From Nocardia brasiliensis IFM 10847 (GTDB lineage Bacteria > Actinomycetota > Actinomycetes > Mycobacteriales > Mycobacteriaceae): 64,000 nucleotides of DNA. Positions within the stretch are counted from its first letter, which is position 1, and each line of letters starts with the position of its first letter. Below the pieces are notes generated by a model. The model was not told where the DNA came from, searched no databases, and saw only the letters and a list, made by a program, of their open reading frames with translations. Below are positions 23,999 through 32,074 of the stretch, one piece after another. The translations under genes and the position numbers were made by a program. The stretch lies in assembly GCF_000710915.1 (NCBI RefSeq), contig NZ_BAUA01000175.1, forward strand, positions 1 through 64,000, given 5' to 3'.

Positions 23999-25936
23999 TC
24001 ACCCGCGTTCGTAGACGCTCGCGTCGTCGAGCATCGCGGCGCGCAGCATCGACTCCGGCACGCCCAGGCCTTCGATGAGGGTCAGCGCGTCGGGCCGCAG
24101 CCGGTCGACGAGTTCGTTGACCCCGCGGCGCACGCCCTTGGCCCGCTCGACGGACATGAAGCGATGCATGATGTACCAGGCGGAGTTCTCCTCCAGCGTC
24201 GAGTACACGAAGAGGTCGCACACCGTTTCGGCGAGGGCGCGCGCGTCGGGATCGTGGATGTCCTCGATGCCTTCGATGAACGCTTCCAGGACGAGCCGAT
24301 CGATGTGCGCGGTGCCCGCCGTGAGGATGTGGTCCTGCGCGTTGTTGAAGGCCTCGAACGGGCTGGTGTCCTCGGCGCGGGCGCGCAGGCGGTGACCGGC
24401 GGTGCGCACCAGGTAGTCCTCGCGGTCGGCGAAGAGTTGCAGTTGCACCGCGCGGCGGGACAGGTCGCCGTCGTCGACCGTATCGTCGGAGCCGTCGCGC
24501 AGGGTCTGGATCAGCTGACGCACGCCCGAGCGCTTGCGCACCTCGTCGCGCGCCATGGTGGCGGCGAATTTGACCCAGCCGAGCGCGTCGAGGTCGCGGA
24601 TCTCGTCGGAGTACGCGGTGAGCAGTTCCTTGGCGACCAGCTGGGTGAGCACCACGTTATCGCCTTCGAAGGTGGTGAACACGTCGGTGTCGGCCTTCAG
24701 GGTGACGAGCCGGTTCTCGGTCAAATAGCCTGCGCCGCCGCAGGCTTCGCGGCATTCCTGGATGGCCCGGGTGGCGTGCCTGGTCTGCGCGACCTTGAGG
24801 CCCGCGGCGCGCTTCTCCAGCGCGCGCTGCGAGCTGGGGTTGAGGTCCTGCCCGGTCTGCACCAGGTGCATGCGGCGGACGAGGTCGTTCTGCGCGAAGG
24901 CGAGCGCGTAGGACTTGGCGACCAGCGGCAGCAACCGGCGCTGATGGCTGCGGTAATCCAGCAGCACGGTTTCCTGTCCGCTGTCCGGATCGGAGAACTG
25001 CCTGCGCTTTTCGGCGTAGCGCACGGCGATGCTCAGCCCCACCCGCGCACCGGCCGCGGCGGCGCCGCCCACACTGACCCGCCCGCGCACCAGCGTGCCG
25101 AGCGTGGTGAAGAAGCGGCGGCTCGGGTTCTCGATCTCGGAGCTGTAGGTGCCGTCCGGTGCGACGTCGGCGTAGCGGTTGAGCAGGTTCTCGCGCGGCA
25201 CCCGCACGTGGTCGAACACGATGCGGCCGTTGTCGACACCGGGCAGCCCGCCCTTGAGGCCATCGTCGAAGGTGGTCACGCCGGGCAGGTCCGCGCCCGC
25301 CTCGTCCCGGATCGGCACCAGCAGACAGTGCACGCCCTGGTTCTTGCCCTGGGTGACGAGCTGCGCGAAAACCGCTGCCATCCTTGCGTGTTCGGCCGCG
25401 CCGCCGATGTAGTCCTTCCGCGCCGACGGGGTGGGCGAGTGCACCACGAACTCTTGGGTCTCGGGGTCGTAGGTCGCGGTGGTCTCGAGATTGGCGACGT
25501 CGCTGCCGTGCCCGGATTCGGTCATCGCGAAGCAGCCGAGCAGGTCCAGCGAGAGCAGTCGCTTGATGTACTCGCGGTGGCGCTCGGTGCCGAGGTTCTC
25601 CACCGCGCCGCCGAACAAGCCCCACTGCACACCGGCTTTCACCCATAGCGACAGATCCGCGTAGGCGAGCATCTCGAGTCCGGTGACCGCGGCGCCCGGC
25701 TCACTGGTGCCGCCGTTCTCCCGGCGGAAGCCGCGCTCGGCGTAGCCCATCGTCGCGATGGCCCGCATCTGCTCGAGCACCCGAGCCCGCGCGGCCTTGT
25801 AGTCGAGGTAGGAATCTCCGGCGAACTTGTCGTCCGCGAGCTGGACGCGAGCCTGCTCCCGGATCTCGCCCCACGGTCCGTCGAGCGCTGCGCGTAGGTG
25901 ATCTGCGGTCGTTGCGGTGCCGGTGCCGGTAGTCAT
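23999..25936 (-). CDS. Acyl-CoA oxidase-type acyl-CoA dehydrogenase
   Basis: Large flavoenzyme of 645 residues that introduces the trans-2 double bond in acyl-CoA. Its length and the C-terminal TTFEGDNVVLTQLVAKELL motif are typical of acyl-CoA oxidases rather than 380-residue dehydrogenases. FAD and substrate contacts include CFAMTESGHGSDVANLETTA near residue 150 and RKDYIGGAAEHARMAAVFA near residue 185. ATG at 25936 is the first good start before TTGTGTATTADHLRAAL. It faces away from a TetR gene; the 105-bp gap has two TetR-type sites that could also control this gene. A part in fatty-acid or sterol side-chain degradation is likely. Confidence 0.88.
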   Translation of the reverse strand: MTTGTGTATTADHLRAALDGPWGEIREQARVQLADDKFAGDSYLDYKAARARVLEQMRAIATMGYAERGFRRENGGTSEPGAAVTGLEMLAYADLSLWVKAGVQWGLFGGAVENLGTERHREYIKRLLSLDLLGCFAMTESGHGSDVANLETTATYDPETQEFVVHSPTPSARKDYIGGAAEHARMAAVFAQLVTQGKNQGVHCLLVPIRDEAGADLPGVTTFDDGLKGGLPGVDNGRIVFDHVRVPRENLLNRYADVAPDGTYSSEIENPSRRFFTTLGTLVRGRVSVGGAAAAGARVGLSIAVRYAEKRRQFSDPDSGQETVLLDYRSHQRRLLPLVAKSYALAFAQNDLVRRMHLVQTGQDLNPSSQRALEKRAAGLKVAQTRHATRAIQECREACGGAGYLTENRLVTLKADTDVFTTFEGDNVVLTQLVAKELLTAYSDEIRDLDALGWVKFAATMARDEVRKRSGVRQLIQTLRDGSDDTVDDGDLSRRAVQLQLFADREDYLVRTAGHRLRARAEDTSPFEAFNNAQDHILTAGTAHIDRLVLEAFIEGIEDIHDPDARALAETVCDLFVYSTLEENSAWYIMHRFMSVERAKGVRRGVNELVDRLRPDALTLIEGLGVPESMLRAAMLDDASVYERG

Positions 25937-26013
25937 AACTCGACAGTAGCCCGATGTGAGCCGGGCAAACCGTGACTGTTGACACGACATTCCGGGCAGG
26001 CTCTTGTGGTGGG

Positions 26014-26049
26014 TTGAACACGTGTTTAGTATATTGAACATGTGTTTAG
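26014..26049. promoter_or_regulatory. Tandem TetR operator overlapping the TetR start codon
   Basis: Two near-identical 16-bp units, TTGAACACGTGTTTAG (26014-26029) and TTGAACATGTGTTTAG (26034-26049), exactly 20 bp apart, two helical turns. Each has a palindromic core (AACACGTGTT in the first). The second covers the GTG start at 26042, so binding would block the gene's own transcription. Confidence 0.7.
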
Positions 26050-26695
26050 CGAACAGCCCCTACCGCAAGGACCCGCCTCGGATCTGACCACCGCGGCCCG
26101 AATACGCGACGCCGCGATCGAGGTCTTCGGCGACCAGGGCTTCCAGGTCGGGGTGCGGGCCATCGCCAAGGCGGCGGGCGTGTCACCGGGACTGGTGAAC
26201 CACCACTTCGGCTCGAAGGACGGCCTGCGCGCCGCGTGTGACGCGCGCGTGCAGCAGCTGATCCGCGACAAGAAGGTCCAGACGATCACCGCGGGCAGCG
26301 TCGCGAAGGGCATGCTCGCCGCCCTCGCCGAGATCGAGGAGTACGCACCGCTGGTCGCCTACATGGTCCGCAGTCTGCAAGCCGGGGGCCCCATGGCGAG
26401 ATCGCTCTTCGAGCACATGGTCGAGGACGCCGAGGGTTATATCCAGCAGGGCGTCGAGGCGGGCGCGATCAAGCCGAGCCGCGATCCCGCTGCGCGGGCC
26501 AGATATCTGATGACGCTCAATGTCGGCGCGACGCTGCTCTGGATGCAGATGCATCACGAGCCCGGCGAAAAGCTCGATTTCCGTAAGGCCATTCGTGAGC
26601 TGACCGAAGAGCTCACCCCTCCGGCCCTGGAGTTCTACACCCAGGGCATTCTCACCGACCCCACGCTTTTGGACACCTTCACCAAGGAGTATTGA
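26042..26695 (+). CDS. TetR-family regulator of the adjacent ABC exporter
   Basis: 217-residue TetR repressor. HTH: AARIRDAAIEVFGDQGFQVG, then VRAIAKAAGVSPGLVNHHFG, followed by a ligand domain with the TetR_C pattern EEYAPLVAYMVRSLQAGGPM. The start is GTG at 26042, so the mRNA may be almost leaderless. Its TGA overlaps the ATG of the ABC ATPase by one base (TGATG). It most likely represses itself and the ABC exporter genes, and perhaps the divergent acyl-CoA oxidase, through the tandem operator. The ligand may be the exported compound. Confidence 0.88.
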   Translation: MFSEQPLPQGPASDLTTAARIRDAAIEVFGDQGFQVGVRAIAKAAGVSPGLVNHHFGSKDGLRAACDARVQQLIRDKKVQTITAGSVAKGMLAALAEIEEYAPLVAYMVRSLQAGGPMARSLFEHMVEDAEGYIQQGVEAGAIKPSRDPAARARYLMTLNVGATLLWMQMHHEPGEKLDFRKAIRELTEELTPPALEFYTQGILTDPTLLDTFTKEY

Positions 26696-27630
26696 TGTCC
26701 GAGGTCATTCAAATCGCCGATCTCCGTAAGACGTTCGGCCATGTAGCCGCGCTCGACGGCCTGGATCTCACCGTCGCAGCAGGGGAGATCCACGGCTTCC
26801 TCGGCCCGAACGGCGCGGGTAAGTCGACCACCATCCGGGTGCTGCTCGGTATCCTGCGCGCCACCGCCGGACGAGCCGAGCTGCTCGGCCGCGACCCGTG
26901 GGCCGATGCGGTCGCCTTGCACCACGAACTCGCTTATGTGCCAGGCGATGTCACGCTCTGGCCGTCGCTGTCCGGTGGTGAGACCATCGACCTGCTCGCC
27001 CGCATGCGCGGCGGTATCAACGCCGAACGCCGCGAGGAGCTGATCCAGCGCTTCGACCTGGACCCCCGCAAGAAGGCGCGCACCTACTCCAAGGGCAACC
27101 GGCAGAAGGTCGCGCTGATCTCGGCGCTCGCTTCGGACGTGCGCTTGTTGCTGCTGGACGAACCGACCTCGGGCCTGGATCCGTTGATGGAACAGGTCTT
27201 TCGCGAATGCGTACAGGAGGCCAAGGATCGCGGTACCACGGTGCTGCTGTCCAGTCACATTCTCTCCGAGGTCGAAGTGCTCTGCGACCGGGTGACCATC
27301 ATCCGTGCGGGACGGACCGTGGAAAGCGGCACGCTCTCGCAGATGCGGCACCTGTCGCGTACCTCGATCACGGCCGAATTGGTCGGTGACCCTGGTGATC
27401 TCGGTCGGCTGCCCGGCGTCGGCGACATCCAATGGGACGGAAAGACCTTGCGCTGCCAGGTCGACGGTGAACATCTCGGCGAACTGATCCGGGTGCTGGG
27501 CGATACCGGCGTGCGCAGCCTGACCAGCGCTCCGCCGACTCTGGAGGAATTGTTCCTGCGGCACTATCACGTCGGCGCCGACGACTCGGCCGCCGCCGCG
27601 GCGCAGAGCGGGGAGAAGGTACGGGCATGA
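26695..27630 (+). CDS. ABC transporter ATP-binding protein (drug/tetronasin exporter type)
   Basis: ATPase subunit of an ABC-2 exporter, 311 residues. Walker A GPNGAGKST near residue 40, signature YSKGNRQKVALISAL near residue 133, Walker B VRLLLLDEPTSGLDP near residue 152, and the H-loop SSHILSEVEVLCDRV near residue 187. The signature reads SKGN instead of the common LSGGQ, which is usual in the DrrA-like group. It overlaps the TetR stop upstream and its own stop overlaps the permease start (ATGA at 27627), so the three genes are one coupled operon. Confidence 0.92.
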   Translation: MSEVIQIADLRKTFGHVAALDGLDLTVAAGEIHGFLGPNGAGKSTTIRVLLGILRATAGRAELLGRDPWADAVALHHELAYVPGDVTLWPSLSGGETIDLLARMRGGINAERREELIQRFDLDPRKKARTYSKGNRQKVALISALASDVRLLLLDEPTSGLDPLMEQVFRECVQEAKDRGTTVLLSSHILSEVEVLCDRVTIIRAGRTVESGTLSQMRHLSRTSITAELVGDPGDLGRLPGVGDIQWDGKTLRCQVDGEHLGELIRVLGDTGVRSLTSAPPTLEELFLRHYHVGADDSAAAAAQSGEKVRA

Positions 27631-29261
27631 CGACCGTTGCCGTGGGCAGGCACCACGCCGCCCCCGCCGCGCGTGGCTCGGCCGACTTCACCGGCACCGG
27701 CCAATTGCTGCGCCTGTACCTGCGCCGTGATCGAATCGTGTTGCCGCTGTGGGTGATCGCGTTCGGCATGCTGCCCGCGTTCTATGTCTCGGCGACCAAG
27801 GGCGTCTACTCCTCGCCCGCCGACCTGGCGAACTACGCGAAGACGATCACCGACAGCCCCGCGCTGATCGCCATGTACGGGCCGGTGTTCAGCACGGAGC
27901 CCGGCTCGATGTACCTGTGGAAGGCCGGGCCGTTCTTCGCGATGATCGCGATCGCCACCATCCTCACCGTCATCCGGCACACCCGGGTGGAAGAGGAAAC
28001 CGGACGGGCCGAGCTGGTGGGGGCGACCAGCATCGGGCGCTACGCCGGTCTCTCCGCCGCGCTGGTGCTGACCACCGCGGGTTGCGTGCTCGTCGGAATC
28101 ATCGCTGCCGCAATGCTGTACAGCAACGATCTGCCGATTGCGGGCTCGGTGGCCTACGCGGCCACGCTGGCCGGCTCCGGGCTCGCCTGGGCCGGAGTGG
28201 CCGCCGCGGCCGCGCAGGTGAGTACCAGCTCGCGGATCGCCCGGGGGATCGCGCTCGGCGCGCTGGCCGCGGCGTACGCGCTGCGCGCCATCGGTGACGC
28301 CGGAAACGGTGTGCTGTCCTGGTTTTCGCCGCTGGGGTGGTGCATCCAGATGCGCGCGTTCGCACAGGAACGCTGGTGGGTCCTCATTCCGCTGCTGCTG
28401 GTCGCGGTGCTCACCGTGGCGGCCGCCTATCTACTGCTGAGTCGCCGCGATACCGGCTCGGGTCTGGTCGCGGAGCGGCCCGGGCCGCCGAGCGCCGCAC
28501 CGTCGCTGGCCGGCCCGCTCGGCCTGGCCTGGCGGCTGCAACGCGGGTCCATGGTGTTCTGGGCCGTCGGGTTCCTGCTGTACGGGTTGCTGATGGGCGG
28601 CGCGATCAAGAGCGTCGGGGACATGCTCGGCGACAACGACACCGTGCACGACGCCATCACCCGGATGGGCGGTTCGACCATGCTGCAGGATTCGTTCGTC
28701 ACGCTGGCACTCACGTTGCTCGCGGCCGGCGCCGCCGCCTACTCGCTCTCGGCCACGCTGCGGCTGCACGACGAGGAGTCCAGTCAGCGGATCGAAGCGA
28801 CCCTCGCAGGTGCGGTGGGCCGCGAGCGATACGCGTTGAGCCACATCGCTTTCGCGCTGCTCGGTCCGGTGCTGCTGCTGTCCGTCGCCGGTCTCGCGAT
28901 CGGGGTGGTGTACGGGGCGACGGACGGTGATCTGATCGGCAAGGTGGCCGATACGTTGGGTGCGGCGCTGGTCCAGGTGCCCGCGGTCTGGGTGTTCACC
29001 GGCATCGCCGTGGCGCTGTACGGCTTCGCGCCGCGCTTCACTCCGGTGGCCTGGGGTGTGCTCAGCGTCTTGGTCGTCATCTTCTTCGTCGGTTCACTCG
29101 ACGGGTTGCCGCAGTGGGTGGTGGATCTGGTGCCGTTCGTCCATCCGCCGAAGCTGCCCGGTGCGCCATTCGAGATCGCGCCGGTGCTGTGGCTGCTGGG
29201 CGTCGCCGCCGTGCTGCTCGCGGCGGGCCTGATCGCCTTCCGCCGCCGCGACCTGCGCTGA
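27627..29261 (+). CDS. ABC-2 type exporter permease (tetronasin-resistance-like)
   Basis: Membrane subunit of the exporter, 544 residues with about twelve hydrophobic helices in two similar halves (first half starts RIVLPLWVIAFGMLPAF, second MVFWAVGFLLYGLLMGG). This double-length layout is like actinobacterial polyether/tetronasin-resistance permeases. The loop RHTRVEEETGRAELVGA and its counterpart RLHDEESSQRIEATLAGAV mark the cytoplasmic coupling region in each half. It works with the preceding ATPase. The compound exported is unknown; an antibiotic or membrane lipid is plausible. Confidence 0.88.
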   Translation: MTTVAVGRHHAAPAARGSADFTGTGQLLRLYLRRDRIVLPLWVIAFGMLPAFYVSATKGVYSSPADLANYAKTITDSPALIAMYGPVFSTEPGSMYLWKAGPFFAMIAIATILTVIRHTRVEEETGRAELVGATSIGRYAGLSAALVLTTAGCVLVGIIAAAMLYSNDLPIAGSVAYAATLAGSGLAWAGVAAAAAQVSTSSRIARGIALGALAAAYALRAIGDAGNGVLSWFSPLGWCIQMRAFAQERWWVLIPLLLVAVLTVAAAYLLLSRRDTGSGLVAERPGPPSAAPSLAGPLGLAWRLQRGSMVFWAVGFLLYGLLMGGAIKSVGDMLGDNDTVHDAITRMGGSTMLQDSFVTLALTLLAAGAAAYSLSATLRLHDEESSQRIEATLAGAVGRERYALSHIAFALLGPVLLLSVAGLAIGVVYGATDGDLIGKVADTLGAALVQVPAVWVFTGIAVALYGFAPRFTPVAWGVLSVLVVIFFVGSLDGLPQWVVDLVPFVHPPKLPGAPFEIAPVLWLLGVAAVLLAAGLIAFRRRDLR

Positions 29262-29269
29262 ACCGGTGT

Positions 29270-29291
29270 GCCCGGCCCGCGCGGGCCGGGC
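29270..29291. terminator. Hairpin terminator after ABC operon
   Basis: Perfect 10-bp stem GCCCGGCCCG / CGGGCCGGGC with a 2-nt centre, 9 bp after the permease stop. Very stable, no U-run. Confidence 0.6.
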
Positions 29292-29355
29292 ATCCCCACC
29301 CGAGCGCCCCGAAGAAGTGGTGCGGCTGATCAGGGGGCGTGCACCGTTCGGGCTC

Positions 29356-30201
29356 TCACCCGATTCCGAGCTTTCCCGCGAGCCGCGCGAGGTAGGCCCG
29401 CACCTCGTCGGGCGAACGATCCGGCATGCCGAAAACGACTTCGGTGACACCGAAGTCGGCCCACTGCGCCAACTGTTCGGCGTTGTGGCGGCCCGCGAGG
29501 GCGACGATCTCGGGGTTGCCCGCGCGCTCGTGGTCGCGCCAGACACGCTGCAACAGTGCGATTTTCGAGTCCAGGCCGGTTTCGGTGGGCGTGGTGATCC
29601 AGCCGTCGGCGTTGTCGGCCAGCCAGCCGAAGGTCTTCTCCGTGCCCGCCGCGCCGAGCAGCACCGGGATGCGTTTCTGCACCGGCTTGGGCCAGGACCA
29701 GCTTGCGCCGAATTGCACGAACTCGCCGGCGAAGCTGGCTTCTTCCTCGGTCCAGATGGCGCGCATCGCGTCCAGGTGTTCACGCAGCACGGTCCGGCGC
29801 TTGTTCGGGGGGACGCCGTGATGGGCGAGTTCGTCGGTGTTCCAGCCGAATCCGACGCCGAGGCTGACGCGTCCGCCGGACAGGTGGTCGAGCGAGGCGA
29901 TGGTTTTCGCCAGCGTGATCGGATGATGTTCGGCGGGCAGCGCGACCGCCGTCGAGAGCCCGATCCGGCTGGTGACCGCGGCGACGGTACCCAGCGCGAC
30001 CCAGGGATCGAGCGTGCGCAGGTAGCGATCGTCGGGCAGGCTCGCGTCACCCGTCTGCGGGTGCGCCGCGGCCCGCACCACGGGAATGTGCGTGTGTTCC
30101 GGCACGTAGAAGGTATCGAAACCGACACCTTCGGCGGCCACCGCCGCCTCCGCGGGCGTGATGCCCCGATCGCTGGTGAACAACACAATTCCGTACCGCA
30201 C
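29356..30201 (-). CDS. LLM-class F420-dependent oxidoreductase
   Basis: Luciferase-like TIM-barrel oxidoreductase, 281 residues, expected to use coenzyme F420. It begins RYGIVLFTSDRGITPAEAA, has the Gly-rich LSLGVGFGWNTDEL-type segment (VSLGVGFGWNTDELAHHG) near residue 105, and the IPVLLGAAGTEKTFGWLAD flavin/F420 loop near residue 190. GTG at 30201 is preferred since GGGAG lies 8 nt upstream and the family begins there; starts at 30216 or 30243 are possible, but the latter would put a KstR-like box inside the gene. Members of this class act in sterol catabolism in mycobacteria (the KstR-regulated Rv3520c is one). The substrate is not known. Confidence 0.82.
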   Translation of the reverse strand: MRYGIVLFTSDRGITPAEAAVAAEGVGFDTFYVPEHTHIPVVRAAAHPQTGDASLPDDRYLRTLDPWVALGTVAAVTSRIGLSTAVALPAEHHPITLAKTIASLDHLSGGRVSLGVGFGWNTDELAHHGVPPNKRRTVLREHLDAMRAIWTEEEASFAGEFVQFGASWSWPKPVQKRIPVLLGAAGTEKTFGWLADNADGWITTPTETGLDSKIALLQRVWRDHERAGNPEIVALAGRHNAEQLAQWADFGVTEVVFGMPDRSPDEVRAYLARLAGKLGIG

Positions 30202-30225
30202 CGTACGCGCTCCCATCGCCGAAAC

Positions 30226-30239
30226 TAGAACAAGTTCTA
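30226..30239 (-). promoter_or_regulatory. KstR-like operator upstream of LLM oxidoreductase
   Basis: TAGAACAAGTTCTA is a perfect palindrome and matches the mycobacterial KstR pattern TNNAACNNGTTNNA at every fixed position. It lies 25-38 bp upstream of the preferred start. KstR represses cholesterol catabolism genes; no kstR gene is in this window. Confidence 0.55.
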
Positions 30240-30273
30240 CCATCCTTTCCTGGCGCGCACCATGGGAACGGGG

Positions 30274-31038
30274 TCAGAGCAGGGTGCCGCCGGTGGCGTC
30301 GATGTAGGAGCCGGTGACCCATCGGGCGTCCTCGGAGGCGAGGAAGGCGACCACGTCGGCGATGTCGCCGACCTCGCCGACCCGGTTGAACGCGGACCAT
30401 TCGGCGAGTTCCGCGACGGCCGCGGGGTCGGCGAAGACCGGCCCGCCGGTATCGGTCACGCCGGGCGCGACCGTGTTGATCGTGATTCCGCGTGGCGCGA
30501 CGTAGCGGGCCAGCTGCACGGTGATCTGCTCGAGCGCGCCTTTGCTCATCGCGTCGCAGATCTGCGACGGGAAGGACGTACGGGTCAGACCGGAGGAGAT
30601 GTTGACTATCCGCCCACCCTCGGGCATCAGCCGCAGCGCGCGCAGGGTCAGGTAGAACGGCGCTCGGGCGTTCACCGCGATGGTGCGATCGAACAGCTCG
30701 GGGGTGACGTCGTCCGGGGTCGCGACCTCGAATCCGGTGTGTGCCGCGTTGTTGACGAGGATGTCGAGCGTCGGCGCGCCGGTGCGCACGCGCAGTTCCA
30801 CCTCGAGCGCGGCGAACAGCTCCGGTATCGCCTCCGTTGTGGCGAGGTCGGCCTGGACCAGGAATGCGCAGCCGCCCGCGCTCTCGATCTGTCGCACGGT
30901 TTCCTTGCCCGCCACCTCGTCGCTCGAGTAGTGCACCGCCACCAACGCGCCATCGCGGGCTAGGCGGCGGGCGATCCCGCGCCCGATGCCGCGACTCGAT
31001 CCGGTGACCAGGGCGGCTTTGCCCTGCAGCTTGCTCAT
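30274..31038 (-). CDS. SDR-family oxidoreductase with altered active site
   Basis: Classical short-chain dehydrogenase/reductase, 254 residues. NAD(P) site TGSSRGIGRGIA near residue 12 and NNAAHTG near residue 95 are normal, as is the catalytic serine in NISSGLTRTSF. The Tyr-x3-Lys is changed: the sequence is ICDAMSKGALE, with aspartate where the tyrosine should be. The C-terminus GSYIDATGGTLL is as usual. It may be a substrate-binding or otherwise different SDR. RBS and start at 31038 are reasonable; a palindrome just upstream could bind a regulator. Confidence 0.82.
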   Translation of the reverse strand: MSKLQGKAALVTGSSRGIGRGIARRLARDGALVAVHYSSDEVAGKETVRQIESAGGCAFLVQADLATTEAIPELFAALEVELRVRTGAPTLDILVNNAAHTGFEVATPDDVTPELFDRTIAVNARAPFYLTLRALRLMPEGGRIVNISSGLTRTSFPSQICDAMSKGALEQITVQLARYVAPRGITINTVAPGVTDTGGPVFADPAAVAELAEWSAFNRVGEVGDIADVVAFLASEDARWVTGSYIDATGGTLL

Positions 31039-31055
31039 GTGATCCCCTCGAACGA

Positions 31056-31074
31056 CTACTACGGTTGGTAGTAG
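31056..31074. promoter_or_regulatory. Palindrome in SDR promoter
   Basis: CTACTAC GGTTG GTAGTAG: perfect 7-bp arms 18 bp upstream of the SDR start at 31038. It looks like a site for a TetR- or MarR-like dimer; no such regulator gene lies next to it. Confidence 0.5.
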
Positions 31075-31117
31075 AGATTAGCCGGATTTGTCCGGTGTGC
31101 AATCCCTTCGGACGGAA

Positions 31118-31753
31118 TCAGGGCGAATTGCGTTGGGGCGCGGGTTCGCCCGGGAACAGTCGCGCCGCCCAGCAGAGCGTCAGCACCATTGCCACCGCGG
31201 CCGCCGTGCCGCCGATGATGTCGGTGGGCAGGTGATAGTCCAGTCCGATCATCCCGACCGCCGCCGCGAGCAGGGCTGGTATCGCGACGGCGACCGTGCT
31301 CAGCCGCGCGCGTGGGGAATCGACGAGCACGAAGAGCGTGGTTGCGATCGCGACCAGATGCACTGTGTGGCCGCTGGGGTAGGCCAGATAGTCGTGGAGA
31401 TGCCGGTGCCACAGCGGTTTCCACACCCATGCGTTGAGCGCGACCGCCAGGCCGGGAACCGCGAGCATGAGGGCGGCGCTGCGCCATTGCCGTCGGTAGG
31501 CGAACCACCCGGCGGCGATTGCCAGCAGCAGTAGCAAGATATAGCTGTTGCTCGGTGCGACCAAGAGTTCCGCGAGGCCGGGCCGGGCGTCGAGTGCGGA
31601 ATGGATCGGGGCGGCCAGCGTGCGATCCAGCGCGGTGGGGCCGCCGTCGGGTGGGAAGGTCGCGGGCAGCGCGCCGGTCACGGTGGCGCCCACCGCGATG
31701 CCGCCGAGGGCGGGTACGCCCCGTGGAATGACGTCTTGTCGCGATCCGGGCAC
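31118..31753 (-). CDS. PAP2-family membrane phosphatase
   Basis: Integral membrane phosphatase of the PAP2 family, 211 residues, likely acting on lipid or polyprenyl phosphates at the outer face. Three catalytic motifs are present: KPLWHRHLHD (motif 1, variant of KxxxxxxRP), YPSGHTVH (motif 2) and GLDYHLPTDIIGG (motif 3, with His and Asp). Five to six hydrophobic helices surround them. GTG at 31753 is chosen because it is followed by the first hydrophobic stretch; upstream starts cannot be excluded as the frame stays open. It might recycle the polyprenyl carrier. Confidence 0.82.
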   Translation of the reverse strand: MPGSRQDVIPRGVPALGGIAVGATVTGALPATFPPDGGPTALDRTLAAPIHSALDARPGLAELLVAPSNSYILLLLLAIAAGWFAYRRQWRSAALMLAVPGLAVALNAWVWKPLWHRHLHDYLAYPSGHTVHLVAIATTLFVLVDSPRARLSTVAVAIPALLAAAVGMIGLDYHLPTDIIGGTAAAVAMVLTLCWAARLFPGEPAPQRNSP

Positions 31754-32074
31754 CGATCGACGATAGTCAGTGGCAGGATCGCACCGGCGGACGGCTCGAT
31801 ATCCACACCCGCCCCGGATGTCAATGGTCACTCGACCCAACCTGTCCGCAATGGTGCTGTGCCCGAAACCGGAACGGCGGCAGGCGAACTCGGTCGAAAC
31901 GGGAAAGATGCGCTGAACCGCCCGCAGGGTTGCGCCGGCTTGGTATCGTCGTGTTCGATCGGCGAACAAAAGGGTTCGTAGATCGAGGATCTCGGCTCGG
32001 TCGGCCTGGATGCAATGGGGCTCTGGCGTATTTGTGATGGTCGTCGGTGCCGGGGCAGTGACTGAGAGGTACCC
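31754..32074. other. Divergent intergenic region, no gene seen
   Basis: 321 bp between the PAP2 phosphatase (leftward) and the LuxR-type ATPase (rightward). No convincing coding frame, hairpin terminator or clear operator was found. Only the GAGAGG ribosome site of the rightward gene at 32064-32069 stands out. Confidence 0.5.

Noticed and set aside
26014..26049. KstR box reading of the TetR operator
   Set aside because: The spacing between AAC and GTT is 4 bp, not the 2 bp of the KstR motif.
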